Source of the DNA: Defluviimonas sp. SAOS-178_SWC
GTDB lineage: Bacteria > Pseudomonadota > Alphaproteobacteria > Rhodobacterales > Rhodobacteraceae
Assembly: GCF_039830135.1 (NCBI RefSeq)
Contig: NZ_CP156080.1
Span: 1 to 64,000, forward strand
DNA length: 64,000 nt
Reading direction: 5' to 3'
Of the stretch, positions 47,451 to 56,635 are shown in pieces; position 1 is the first letter of the stretch, and every line of letters begins with the position of its first letter. The position numbers were made by a program, and so were the translations under genes. The notes beneath the pieces were generated by a model. That model had not been told where the DNA came from and made no database searches. It saw nothing but the letters and a program-made list of their open reading frames with translations.

Positions 47451-49658
47451 ATGATCCGCGCGCTCCACCGCTGGCCGGGCCTTGTGGCCCTCGCGCTTGT
47501 CGTCGTGCTCGCCCTGAGTGGCGCGGCACTGTCCGTCTTTCCCGCCGCCGAGCGCATCGGCGCGCCGCAGGCGGAGGCCGATCTCACGGTCGCAACGCTC
47601 GCGGGCCGCATCCGGGCGGTCCAGCCGGGCGTCGAGCAGATCCGCCGATCGCCCTCGGGCCGGATCACCGCCTACTGGTTCGATCAGGGTATGCCGGGTG
47701 CCGCCGTGATCGACCCGGCGACCGGCAAGGGCGTGGCCTCGGCCGATCCCAGCCAGGTCAGGCGGTGGCTTGCGAACCTGCACCGCTCGCTGTTCCTTGG
47801 GGATGGCGGGCGCATCGCGATGGCCGCGGGGGCGGCGGCGATGCTGGTTCTCTCGCTCTCGGGCGCGGCGCTGGTCGCGCGGCGGGCGGGCGGCTGGCGG
47901 CATTGGTTCGCGCCTCTGCGCGGTCCACGCGCCGGCCGGCTGCATGTCGAGATCGCCCGGCTGGCCGTGGCCGGTCTTGTCCTATCCTCCGTCACGGCGC
48001 TGTGGATGGCGGGCGCCACCTTTGATCTGCTCCCCGGCGGCGGCACAATGCCAGCGCTTCCGGCCGAGGTGAGCGGCGAGACGGGGCTGGCGCCCGATCA
48101 GATGACGACGTTGCAGCAAATACCCGTCGCCGAGCTGCGCGAACTGAGCTTTCCCTATCCCGGCGACGCGACCGATGTCTTCACGCTCAAGACCGACGGG
48201 GGAACCGGCTATCTCGACCAGGGCACCGGCGCGCTTCTGGCCTGGGCGGACCTGACCGGGTGGGAGCGCGTGTCGGAAACCGTCTACATGCTGCACACCG
48301 GAGAGGGCGCCGCGACGCTCGGCCTCGTGCTGGGGCTCATGGCGCTCGGCGTCCCGGTCATGGGCGCGACCGGCGTTCTGGTCTGGCTCGCAGCACGTCG
48401 CGGACGGCCGCGCATCCGGGGCAACCAGCCCGCGGGGCGGGCTGATACGATTCTGCTCGTCGGCAGCGAAGGCGGCAGCACCTGGGGTTTCGCCGCGACC
48501 TTGCATGCCGCCCTCGCGCAAGCCGGGCGGAGCGTCCATGTCGGCGCGATGTCGGGCTTCGCCCCGGAGCGTTACATCCGCGCCGAGCGGATTGTCGTGC
48601 TCGCAGCGACCTATGGCGACGGCGCGGCGCCAGCCTCGGCCAAGGGGTTCCTCGACCGGCTGGGTACGCTCGATTGCGCGCCCGACATCCCTCTGGCCGT
48701 ACTCGGCCTCGGGGATCGCAGCTTTCCCGCCTACTGCGCCTTCGCCAAAGCCGTTGCCACAGCTGCCGAGGCGAAGGGCTGGCCCGAACTCCTGCCGCTC
48801 GACACTGTCGACCGCCAGTCGCCGCAGGATTTCGCGCGCTGGGGCCGCGCGCTTGGCGAGGCGCTGGGGATCCCCCTGGAATTGTCGCACCGGCCCGTCC
48901 CGCCGAAAGCCGACACGATGACCTTGGTTTCGCGCCGGGACTACGGCGCCGAGGTGCAGGCCCCGACCGCGATCCTTCGCTTCGCGCTGCCGCGCGCCTC
49001 GCTCTGGCAGCGGCTGACTGGATCCGGGTTCGCCCGGTTCGAGGCCGGCGACCTGATCGGCATTCTGCCCGAAGGCGGCACCGTCCCGCGGCTTTACTCG
49101 CTCGCATCCGCGCGCCGCGACGGGTTTATCGAGATCGTTGTGCGGAAGCATCCGGGCGGTCTCTGCTCGGGCCAGCTCACGGCGCTGGAGCCGGGCGATA
49201 CGGTGGCCGCCTTCCTCCGCCGCAACCCGGGTTTCCGTCCGGGTCGGAGCCGGGCGCCGCTGATCCTGATCGGCGCCGGGACCGGCATCGGGCCGTTCGC
49301 GGGTCTCATACGCGGCAATCGGCGGCGCAGGCCGGTTCACCTGTTCTTCGGCATGCGTCATCCCGACTCCGACTTCTTCTACGGGGAGGAATTGCCCGCC
49401 TGGCAGGAAGAGGGGCGTCTCACCCGGCTGGTCGCGGCCGCTTCGCGCGGAGCGCGGCCCCACTACGTGCAGGACGCTCTGCGGGGCGAGGCGACGCGGG
49501 TTGCGGCGCTTATCCGCAGTGGCGCGCGCGTGATGGTCTGCGGGGGACGCGACATGGCGGCGGGCGTGGCCGATGCGCTGGCCGAGATTCTCGCGCCGGT
49601 CGGGCTTTCGCCGGCGGTCCTGAAGGCGGAGGGGCGGTATGTCGAGGATGTCTACTGA
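47451..49658 (+). CDS. PepSY-TM / flavodoxin / FAD-NAD(P)H reductase fusion
   Basis: A 735-residue inner-membrane flavoprotein. Residues 1-325 are a PepSY-associated region with four membrane helices (first at 10-30, others near 120-140, 160-185 and 285-310). Residues 335-480 are a flavodoxin-like FMN domain (VGSEGGSTWGFA, ATYGDGAAPASAKGF, LGLGDRSFPAYCAF). Residues 490-735 are a CysJ-like reductase (RLYSLAS for FAD, GAGTGIGPFAGLIRG for NAD(P)H, C-terminal RYVEDVY). It would move electrons from cytoplasmic NADPH to periplasmic flavin proteins. Twelve nt separate it from DUF2271; apbE overlaps its 3' end by 20 nt. Confidence 0.9.
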   Translation: MIRALHRWPGLVALALVVVLALSGAALSVFPAAERIGAPQAEADLTVATLAGRIRAVQPGVEQIRRSPSGRITAYWFDQGMPGAAVIDPATGKGVASADPSQVRRWLANLHRSLFLGDGGRIAMAAGAAAMLVLSLSGAALVARRAGGWRHWFAPLRGPRAGRLHVEIARLAVAGLVLSSVTALWMAGATFDLLPGGGTMPALPAEVSGETGLAPDQMTTLQQIPVAELRELSFPYPGDATDVFTLKTDGGTGYLDQGTGALLAWADLTGWERVSETVYMLHTGEGAATLGLVLGLMALGVPVMGATGVLVWLAARRGRPRIRGNQPAGRADTILLVGSEGGSTWGFAATLHAALAQAGRSVHVGAMSGFAPERYIRAERIVVLAATYGDGAAPASAKGFLDRLGTLDCAPDIPLAVLGLGDRSFPAYCAFAKAVATAAEAKGWPELLPLDTVDRQSPQDFARWGRALGEALGIPLELSHRPVPPKADTMTLVSRRDYGAEVQAPTAILRFALPRASLWQRLTGSGFARFEAGDLIGILPEGGTVPRLYSLASARRDGFIEIVVRKHPGGLCSGQLTALEPGDTVAAFLRRNPGFRPGRSRAPLILIGAGTGIGPFAGLIRGNRRRRPVHLFFGMRHPDSDFFYGEELPAWQEEGRLTRLVAAASRGARPHYVQDALRGEATRVAALIRSGARVMVCGGRDMAAGVADALAEILAPVGLSPAVLKAEGRYVEDVY

Positions 49659-50619
49659 ACCGGCGCGCGTCGCGCTGAACGGCCCGACCATGGGCACGCG
49701 CTGGTCCGCGCTCTTCTTCACGGAACCCGGTTTCGACACAGAGACGGTCCGGGCCGCGCTTCAGGCGGCCGTCGACGAGGTGGACGCGCAGATGTCGACC
49801 TGGAATGCGGTCAGCGACCTGATGCGGCTCAACGCGGCACCGACGGGCGCATGGGTTGCGGTGCCCACGCGGCTGCGCGCGGTCCTGCGCCTCGGCCTGG
49901 AGATCGGACGCGCCTCCGGCGGAGCCTTCGACATCGGCATGGGCGACGCGGTCGCGGCCTGGGGGTTCGGGCCGGATGCCGCTGCGCCCACGGGCATCCG
50001 CGCCGCGATGGGCGCCCGTCGCCGTCCGGCGCATGAGGTGCTGGAGATCGACGGCGCCCTTGTGCGCAAGTCCGCGCCCATCGCGCTCGACCTCAACGGC
50101 ATCGCCAAGGGCTACGGCGTTGACCGGCTGACCGAGACACTGCGTGATCACGGGATCGACAACGCCCTCGTCGGGATCGACGGCGAGATGCGCGCCCTCG
50201 GCTTTCGCCCGGACGGTGCGGCCTGGACCATCGCCGTCGAGGCGCCGGACGCCGGGCGCCGGACGCCCCATTCGATCCTCGCGCTTCAGAATGCCGCCGT
50301 CGCGACCTCCGGCGACTACCGCCACTGGGTCGAGGTACAGGGGCGGCGCCTGTCGCACACGATGGACCCGGCACGCGGCGCACCGCTGAGCGCGCCGCCG
50401 GCCTCCGTCACCGTTGTGGCCCGCACCTGTGCCGAAGCCGATGGCTGGGCGACGGCCTTCATGGTACTCGGGCCGGAGAGAGGCGCGACCCTCGCGAGAA
50501 AAAGCGGGCTCGACGCCCTCTTCCTCCTGCGCGATGAGGATGGCAGCGCGAGCGGTGTGCGAGTCGGGCGGCTTTTTGCCGAAGACCCGGCGGCAATCGC
50601 CTTAACCGACGGGAGATGA
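49639..50619 (+). CDS. apbE: FAD:protein FMN transferase ApbE
   Basis: A 326-residue ApbE. Conserved elements are GPTMGTRW at the N-terminus, STWNAVSDLMRLN, GGAFDIGMG, IALDLNGIAKGYGVD, VATSGDYRHW and SHTMDPARGAPL. It would attach FMN to Thr/Ser of the DUF2271 protein. No signal peptide or lipobox is visible from either possible start (49639 or 49648), although most ApbEs acting on exported targets are lipoproteins; it may work in the cytoplasm before export, or the start is wrong. It overlaps the upstream gene by 20 nt. Confidence 0.93.
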   Translation: MSRMSTEPARVALNGPTMGTRWSALFFTEPGFDTETVRAALQAAVDEVDAQMSTWNAVSDLMRLNAAPTGAWVAVPTRLRAVLRLGLEIGRASGGAFDIGMGDAVAAWGFGPDAAAPTGIRAAMGARRRPAHEVLEIDGALVRKSAPIALDLNGIAKGYGVDRLTETLRDHGIDNALVGIDGEMRALGFRPDGAAWTIAVEAPDAGRRTPHSILALQNAAVATSGDYRHWVEVQGRRLSHTMDPARGAPLSAPPASVTVVARTCAEADGWATAFMVLGPERGATLARKSGLDALFLLRDEDGSASGVRVGRLFAEDPAAIALTDGR

Positions 50620-50624
50620 GGGGC

Positions 50625-52505
50625 ATGGAAACCACCCGGACCGACCGCTTCAAGACCGCCATCCTGCTCTTGGCCGCGACCGGCCTGATCGCGGGACTTG
50701 CGTTCCACTTTGCTGGCCAGTCCGACCTCGCGCGCCGCGTCTGGTTCGCCGGCGTCGTTCCCGCGCTTGCCGCGCTGGTGGTCGAGATCCTGCGCAGCCT
50801 GCGTCGCGGAGAGGTCGGGCTGGATATCGTCGCGGCGCTCTCCATGTCGGCGGCGCTCGTCTTCGGCGAGACGCTCGCGGCGGCGGTCGTCGCGGTGATG
50901 TATTCCGGCGGCACCTTCCTTGAGGCCTTCGCCGAAGGCCGCGCCCGGCGCGAGATGCACGACCTTCTGTCCCGCGTGCCCCGGACGGCGACCCGGCATC
51001 TGAATGGCGGGCTGGAAGACGTGCCGCTCGACGGGATCGCCCCCGGCGACCGCCTCCTGATCCGGCAGGGCGACGTCGTGCCGGTCGATGGCACCGTGGC
51101 GTCCGAGACCGCCTTCGTCGACACCTCGGCGCTGACGGGCGAATCCCTGCCGGTCCGGCTGACGCGCGGGGCCGACGCCATGAGCGGCTCGACCAATGCT
51201 GGCGAGGCCTTCGACCTGACCGCGACGCGGGAGGCGAAGGACAGCACTTATGCCGGGATCGTCCGGCTGGTCGAGGAAGCGCAGGCGTCGAAGGCACCGA
51301 TGTCGCGGCTCGCCGACCGCTGGTCGCTGGGCTTCCTCGTGATCACCATCGGCATCGCCTTTGCGGCCTGGTGGTTCACCGGCGACCCGATCCGGGCGGT
51401 CGCAGTGCTGGTCGTCGCCACGCCCTGTCCGCTGATCCTCGCGGTGCCGGTGGCGCTGGTCGCCGGCCTTTCGCGCGCGGCGCATTTCGGGGTGCTGATC
51501 AAGGGGGCGGGACCGCTCGAGACGATGGCGCGCATCCGTACGCTGATCCTCGACAAGACCGGCACCCTGACGGACGGCCGCCCGCGGATCGTGTCCATCG
51601 ACAGCCATGACGGGATGGCCGAGGACGATATCCTGCGCCTCGCCGCCGCGCTCGACCAGGCGTCGCAGCATCCGGTGGCGCAAGCCATCGTTGCCGCCGC
51701 GAAGGCAAGGTGTTTCATGCTGCCGGTCCCATCGGAGGTCGCGGAGATCCCGGGCGAAGGCGTCGTGGGTCACGTCGAGGGACGCCAGGTCATCGTCGGC
51801 GGCGACGGCTTCGTCGCGTCCCGCGTCGGACGGAGACCCGGCGATCATCCCGCCATGGCCGCCGGATCGGTGCTGGTCGCGGTCGCGGTCGACGGGCACA
51901 TGGCGGGGCATCTCGTCATGTCCGACCCCTTGCGCGACGGTGCGGGCGCGATGCTGGACGGTCTGCGCCGCGAGGGGATCGGGCGCATCCTGCTCGCCAC
52001 CGGCGACCGCGCGGACGTGGCCGAGCGCGTGACCGAGGGGCTCGGCCTCGACGGTCTGCGGGCGGAACTGGCGCCGGACCAGAAGGTTCTGCTGGTCCTC
52101 TCCGAGCGCAAGAACGGCCCGGTGATGATGGTGGGCGACGGGGTGAACGACGCGCCGGCGCTGGCGGCGGCCGATGTCGGTGTCGCCATGGGCGCGCGGG
52201 GCGCCGCCGCCTCTGCCGAGGCGGCCGACGTCGTGCTTCTCGTCGACCGGATCGACCGGCTGGGCCCGGGGATCGAGATCGCCCGCGCCTCGCGCCGGAT
52301 CGCGTTGGAAAGCGTCATCGCCGGGATCGGCCTGTCGGTTCTCGGCATGATCGCCGCCGCCTATGGCTATCTGACCCCGGTCGAGGGCGCCTTGCTCCAG
52401 GAAGTGATCGACGTCGCCGTGATCCTGAACGCCCTGCGCGCGCTGCGAATTGCCCCGAGGGAAATGCCAGGAACCGCCAGTGTCATGCCAGGCCAGCCGG
52501 CGTAG
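50625..52505 (+). CDS. P1B-5-like heavy-metal transporting ATPase
   Basis: A 626-residue metal-pumping P-type ATPase without an N-terminal metal-binding domain. TM4 has TPCPL (Thr266 to Leu270) instead of CPC, and the last membrane segment contains QEVID; the TPC plus QExxD combination is that of P1B-5 pumps linked to iron, nickel or cobalt. Phosphorylated Asp310 is in DKTGTLT; TGES, QHPVAQAI and GDGVNDAPAL are intact. The C-terminal hemerythrin domain seen in some P1B-5 pumps is absent. ATG 50625 is preferred over 50616 for its ribosome site. It overlaps or abuts apbE and probably ends this operon. Confidence 0.88.
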   Translation: METTRTDRFKTAILLLAATGLIAGLAFHFAGQSDLARRVWFAGVVPALAALVVEILRSLRRGEVGLDIVAALSMSAALVFGETLAAAVVAVMYSGGTFLEAFAEGRARREMHDLLSRVPRTATRHLNGGLEDVPLDGIAPGDRLLIRQGDVVPVDGTVASETAFVDTSALTGESLPVRLTRGADAMSGSTNAGEAFDLTATREAKDSTYAGIVRLVEEAQASKAPMSRLADRWSLGFLVITIGIAFAAWWFTGDPIRAVAVLVVATPCPLILAVPVALVAGLSRAAHFGVLIKGAGPLETMARIRTLILDKTGTLTDGRPRIVSIDSHDGMAEDDILRLAAALDQASQHPVAQAIVAAAKARCFMLPVPSEVAEIPGEGVVGHVEGRQVIVGGDGFVASRVGRRPGDHPAMAAGSVLVAVAVDGHMAGHLVMSDPLRDGAGAMLDGLRREGIGRILLATGDRADVAERVTEGLGLDGLRAELAPDQKVLLVLSERKNGPVMMVGDGVNDAPALAAADVGVAMGARGAAASAEAADVVLLVDRIDRLGPGIEIARASRRIALESVIAGIGLSVLGMIAAAYGYLTPVEGALLQEVIDVAVILNALRALRIAPREMPGTASVMPGQPA

Positions 52506-52594
52506 CCCCACGGGCGCAAATCGGGGCTGGTCGCGGGGCGAACGGCCCGGATACCGCCTGCGGCCATCTTGAATCTCGCGTCGGGCCCAATTAA

Positions 52595-52612
52595 TTAGTG
52601 ATCAATAACTAA
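52595..52612. promoter_or_regulatory. Operator-like inverted repeat before tetR-type gene
   Basis: TTAGT - 8 nt (GATCAATA) - ACTAA in an AT-rich patch ending 2 bp before the ATG at 52615. Likely autoregulatory site for the TetR regulator and its transporter operon. Confidence 0.55.
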
Positions 52613-52614
52613 CT

Positions 52615-53241
52615 ATGGTGCCCCGCATGAAGCGCATGTCTGCTGAGTCCCGTAAGGCCGAAATCATCGCAGCGACACTGCGGCTCGCGGACGAGCTTGG
52701 CCCGGATCGTCTGACGACGCAGGCGATCGCCGACGCCGTCGGACTGACCCAGCCCGGGATCTTCCGGCACTTTCGGACGAAGCAGGCCCTGTGGCAGGCC
52801 GTCGGCGAAGCGATGGACGCGCAGATGAGCGCGAACTGGGACGCCGTCCTGTCCAAGGCCAAGGCGCCGGAAGACAGGCTCCGTGCGCTTATTCTGACAC
52901 AGCTTGCTCAGATCGAGCGCACCCCGGCGATCCCGGCGATCCTCCATTCGCGCGAACTCCAGGCGGAAAATCCGGATCTTCATCGCCGGTTTCGGACGAT
53001 CATGATGCGGTTTCTGGGCTTGCTCGCGGCGGAACTTGAGAGGGCGCGCGGGATGGGTCTGATCCGGCGCGGTCTCGATCCGGGGGATGGGGCGCTCCTG
53101 CTGATCTCGCTGGTCCAGAGTCTCGCGATGCGGTGGACGCTCGGCGGGCGCGCCTTCACGCTTCAGGCGGAGGGGCGGCGGCTTCTCGAAACCCAGCTCG
53201 CCTTGATGAGCCGCCCCGCGGATGAGGGGAGGACAGGCTGA
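52615..53241 (+). CDS. TetR-family regulator of exporter operon
   Basis: A 208-residue TetR regulator: RKAEIIAATLRLADELGPDR then TTQAIADAVGLTQPGIFRHF (about 12-55). Starts at 52615, 52627 and 52636 are possible; none has a clear ribosome site and the first lies only 2 bp past the operator-like repeat, so the mRNA may be leaderless. Its stop overlaps the start of the adaptor gene, so it is the first gene of the exporter operon and probably represses it. Confidence 0.88.
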   Translation: MVPRMKRMSAESRKAEIIAATLRLADELGPDRLTTQAIADAVGLTQPGIFRHFRTKQALWQAVGEAMDAQMSANWDAVLSKAKAPEDRLRALILTQLAQIERTPAIPAILHSRELQAENPDLHRRFRTIMMRFLGLLAAELERARGMGLIRRGLDPGDGALLLISLVQSLAMRWTLGGRAFTLQAEGRRLLETQLALMSRPADEGRTG

Positions 53242-54398
53242 TGCGGCGCATGACACTGGCCATCGTCGGCGGCGCGCTGGGTCTGGCGGCCCTGGCGGGA
53301 TATCTGTTCCTGAACGAACGGCCGCTGGTCGTTCCCATCGTATCGATCGAACGGGACGTGCCGGTCACGGTCTACGGTCTCGGCACCGTGGAGGCGCGCA
53401 TCCTCTCGCGGATCGGGTTCGAGGTCGGCGCCGCTCTGACGGAGCTTTCCGCCGACAGCGGCGACAGGGTCTCCGCGGGACAGGTTCTCGCGCGCTTGCA
53501 TCCGAGCGAGCAGGAAGCCCGCATCGCACGGGCCGAGGCGGCTGTCGAGGCGGCCGCGGCCGGCCAGACCAAGGCCGAAGCCGCGGTTGCCCGCGCCCGT
53601 GCCGATCTTGCGCAGTACGAACTGACCAATGCCCGCCAGCAGGCTCTGGCCCGGCGCAACACGATCTCGGACCAGACCGCAGAAGAGGCCGAGCGGGATG
53701 TGGCGGTCGCCGCCGCCGATCTGGCGGTGGCTGAAAGCGAGATCGCCGTTGCCGCCGCCCAGCACGCCGATGCGACGGCCGCGCTGCGCTATGAGCGTGT
53801 GCTTCTCGATCATCATGAGCTGCACGCGCCCTTCGATGCGGTCGTGGTCGCCCGGCATGTCGAGGCCGGAACCGTGGTGCGGGCGGGTGAGCCGGTCTTT
53901 ACCCTGATCGACCCGGCGAGCGTCTGGACGCTGGCCTATATAGACGAGGCGCGGGCCGGCGCCATCGCCCTGGGCCAGCCGGCCGAGATCCGTTTGCGGT
54001 CGCTGCCGCATTCGGTGTTCACCGGCCACGTGTCGCGGATCGGGATCGAGAGCGACCGGGTCAACGAGGAGCGGCGCGTCTGGATAACCTGCGACACCTG
54101 TCCGGCGCAGGTGTATCTCGGCGAACAGGCAGAGATCCGCATCACCGTCGCGACCCTGCCCGAGGCGCTGCTTGTGCCCGAGATCGCGATCCGCGGCTTT
54201 GACGGCCATACGGGCCGGGTCTGGACCGTGATGGACGGGGCCGCAACCGAAGCGACCGTCACCTTCGGACATCGCACCGAGGATTCGCGCGCCCAGATCG
54301 TGGATGGCCTGCCCGTGGGCGCGGACGTCGTGGCGGTGCCCGTCGCCGGGCTGACCGAGGGGCGCAGGCTGCGCACCGGCCGGAAGGACGCGCCATGA
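53241..54398 (+). CDS. HlyD-family adaptor (DevB/MacA-like)
   Basis: A 385-residue periplasmic adaptor with an N-terminal signal anchor (MTLAIVGGALGLAALAGYLF), a lipoyl half (GTVEARILSRIGFEVGAALT), an Ala-rich coiled-coil hairpin (about 85-180) and a beta-barrel domain. It would link the ABC exporter to an outer-membrane channel. A Cys pair in CDTCPAQ is unusual for the family and could bind metal or be redox active. The ATG overlaps the regulator stop and the stop overlaps the permease start. Confidence 0.9.
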   Translation: MRRMTLAIVGGALGLAALAGYLFLNERPLVVPIVSIERDVPVTVYGLGTVEARILSRIGFEVGAALTELSADSGDRVSAGQVLARLHPSEQEARIARAEAAVEAAAAGQTKAEAAVARARADLAQYELTNARQQALARRNTISDQTAEEAERDVAVAAADLAVAESEIAVAAAQHADATAALRYERVLLDHHELHAPFDAVVVARHVEAGTVVRAGEPVFTLIDPASVWTLAYIDEARAGAIALGQPAEIRLRSLPHSVFTGHVSRIGIESDRVNEERRVWITCDTCPAQVYLGEQAEIRITVATLPEALLVPEIAIRGFDGHTGRVWTVMDGAATEATVTFGHRTEDSRAQIVDGLPVGADVVAVPVAGLTEGRRLRTGRKDAP

Positions 54399-55531
54399 AC
54401 CTGGCCTTGCGCGACGTCCGGCACAACCTGTTCCGCTTCGTGCTGACCTGCCTCGGTCTCAGCCTGCTGATGGCGGTCGTCCTCGCCATGATCGGTATCT
54501 ACAACGGTCTGGTCGCCGACGCGCTGAACATCGTCCGCGCACCGCGCGTCGATCTGTGGGTGGTCGAGTCCGGCACACAGGGGCCCTTCGCCGAAGCCTC
54601 GAAGATTCCCGGCGGCACGCGCGATGCGGTGGCGCGTCTGCACGGCGTGGCCGACGCGGGAAGCATCAGCTATCAGACGGTCGAGACGGCCCATGCAGGC
54701 GACGCGCTGCGGCTCTATGTGATCGGCTACGAGCCCGGCCGCCCGGGCGGGCCGGAGCGGATCGCCGAAGGGCGTGGCATCGCCCGCAGCCATTTCGAGA
54801 TCGTGGTGGACCGCAAGACCGGGCTTTCGCTCGGCGACCGCGTTCGCCTCGGGCGCGACGATTTCACCGTCGTCGGCCTGGTCGAGGATGTCACCAACTC
54901 GGGGGGCGATCCGGCCGCCTTCATCACGCTCGCCGACGCGCAGACCCTGCAATCCGAACTGGCGCCGCCGGCGCAGCGTGTGCAGGAAGCGCGTGGTGCG
55001 GGCCTTCTGGAAAGCGCCGATACCGTTTCGGCGGTCATCGCGAGGCTCGAGCCGGCGGCGGATCTCGACGGCGTGGCGCGGCACGTGCGGCAGTGGAAGC
55101 ATCTCGGCGCCATGACCCAGGCCCAGCAGGAGGCGATCCTGCTGGACTCGGTCGTGGATCGCGCCAAGCGCCAGATCGGCCTGTTTCTCGGCATCCTTCT
55201 GACCGTATCGGCCGTGGTGATTGCCCTGATCATCTACACGATGACCATGGAGAAGCTGAAGCAGATCGCCACGCTGAAGCTGATCGGCGCGCCGGACCGC
55301 ACCATAATCGGACTGATCGTCCAGCAATCGCTCGCCCTCGGGCTTGTGGGGTGGAGCTTCGGCCTGCTGCTGATCCTGCTGGTCAAGGACTACTTCCCGC
55401 GCCGGGTGGTGCTGGAACCCTTTAACGCCGCCGTGCTGGCGGGAATCATCATCGTTGTCTGTATCGCGGCCAGCGGGCTCGGCGTGCGCGCCGCGCTGAA
55501 GGTCGATCCGGCGACCGCCATCGGAGGATGA
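54395..55531 (+). CDS. FtsX-like ABC exporter permease (DevC/MacB-like)
   Basis: A 378-residue permease with TM1 (about 16-40), a large periplasmic domain (45-245) and three C-terminal helices (about 265-290, 310-335, 345-365). This is the DevC/MacB/LolC topology, in which the transporter moves substrate by mechanotransmission rather than through a classic channel. It overlaps the adaptor by four bases; the ATPase gene follows after 4 nt. Substrate unknown. Confidence 0.9.
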   Translation: MNLALRDVRHNLFRFVLTCLGLSLLMAVVLAMIGIYNGLVADALNIVRAPRVDLWVVESGTQGPFAEASKIPGGTRDAVARLHGVADAGSISYQTVETAHAGDALRLYVIGYEPGRPGGPERIAEGRGIARSHFEIVVDRKTGLSLGDRVRLGRDDFTVVGLVEDVTNSGGDPAAFITLADAQTLQSELAPPAQRVQEARGAGLLESADTVSAVIARLEPAADLDGVARHVRQWKHLGAMTQAQQEAILLDSVVDRAKRQIGLFLGILLTVSAVVIALIIYTMTMEKLKQIATLKLIGAPDRTIIGLIVQQSLALGLVGWSFGLLLILLVKDYFPRRVVLEPFNAAVLAGIIIVVCIAASGLGVRAALKVDPATAIGG

Positions 55532-55535
55532 GACA

Positions 55536-56234
55536 ATGCACCCCCTGATCGAACTGTCGGGCGTGTCGAAGCATTTCGGCGAGGGTCCGACACGGGTCGA
55601 TGCTTTGCGCGACATCAACCTGACGGTGCGGCAGGGCGAGGTGGTGGCGCTGCTCGGGCCCTCGGGCTCGGGCAAGACGACACTTCTGAACATCATCGGC
55701 TGCATCATTCCGGCAAGCGGAGGGCGTGTCATCCTGGATGGCGAGCCTGTCTATGACGGCCGCTGGCTGCGCCGTGATCTGCGCCGGCTGAGGCTCGACA
55801 AGATCGGTTTCATATTCCAGTTCCACAACCTGCTCCCCTTCCTCAATGCCCGCGACAACGTCGCCCTGGTGCTGACGCTCGCGGGCCAGCCGGTGGCGGA
55901 CGCGCAGCAAAGGGCGGACGCCTTGCTGGATTATCTCGAGGTGGGTCATCGTGCGCATTCGATGCCCGCGCAGCTTTCCGGCGGCGAGGCGCAGCGCGTC
56001 GCCATCGCCCGCGCGCTCGCGAACCGCCCGCGCATCATCCTGGCGGACGAGCCGACCGCGGCGCTCGACAGCAAGCGCGCCGGGATTGTCATGGATCTCC
56101 TGCGCAAGCTGGCGGCCGAGCAGGACGCCTGCATCGTCGCGGTCACCCATGACGAGAAGATCTATGACAGGTTCGACCAGCTGTTCCACCTGAGGGACGG
56201 CGTCCTCGACGATCAGAAGGAGTTGGCGACATGA
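55536..56234 (+). CDS. ABC exporter ATPase (MacB/LolD/DevA-like)
   Basis: A 232-residue ATPase with Walker A GPSGSGKTT (about 40-48), Q-loop FIFQFHNLLPFL, signature LSGGEAQRVAIARAL, Walker B IILADEPTAALD and switch His in VTHDEKIYD. It energises the upstream permease. Its stop overlaps the next start by four bases. Confidence 0.94.
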   Translation: MHPLIELSGVSKHFGEGPTRVDALRDINLTVRQGEVVALLGPSGSGKTTLLNIIGCIIPASGGRVILDGEPVYDGRWLRRDLRRLRLDKIGFIFQFHNLLPFLNARDNVALVLTLAGQPVADAQQRADALLDYLEVGHRAHSMPAQLSGGEAQRVAIARALANRPRIILADEPTAALDSKRAGIVMDLLRKLAAEQDACIVAVTHDEKIYDRFDQLFHLRDGVLDDQKELAT

Positions 56235-56635
56235 CAACCACATCACCGGCCTCTTGGCCCCTCCGGGTCGCGGCGGCCGTGGCGGTGGCCTTCGGCGCGA
56301 TGACGATCCTGTCGGGGGGGACCGTCCTCTTCGGAGGCGACGCGGCGCGCGAGGCGGCCGGCAAGGTCGTCCCCTTCGTGCTGTGGTTCAACTTCCTGTC
56401 CGGCTTTGTCTATGTCGTCGCCGGACTCGCCATCGGCTTCGGACGTCCCTGGGCAGCCAGGCTTTCCGTCGGACTGGCCATCGCGATCGCTCTCGTCCTT
56501 GCCGCGTTCGGCCTGCATGTCGTACGGGGCGGCGCTTTCGAACCGCGCACCGTCATCGCCATGACGGTGCGCCTCGTGGTCTGGATTGCGATTGGGCTCG
56601 TCGTCTCGACCAGGCGGGCCGGGATCAGACGCTGA
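56231..56635 (+). CDS. Small four-helix membrane protein
   Basis: A 134-residue protein with four predicted membrane helices (about 10-30, 45-68, 75-95, 105-127) and no recognised domain. Four-base overlap with the ATPase places it last in the exporter operon, so it may be an accessory subunit. It is convergent with hutF and overlaps its 3' end by 11 bp. Confidence 0.75.
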   Translation: MTTTSPASWPLRVAAAVAVAFGAMTILSGGTVLFGGDAAREAAGKVVPFVLWFNFLSGFVYVVAGLAIGFGRPWAARLSVGLAIAIALVLAAFGLHVVRGGAFEPRTVIAMTVRLVVWIAIGLVVSTRRAGIRR

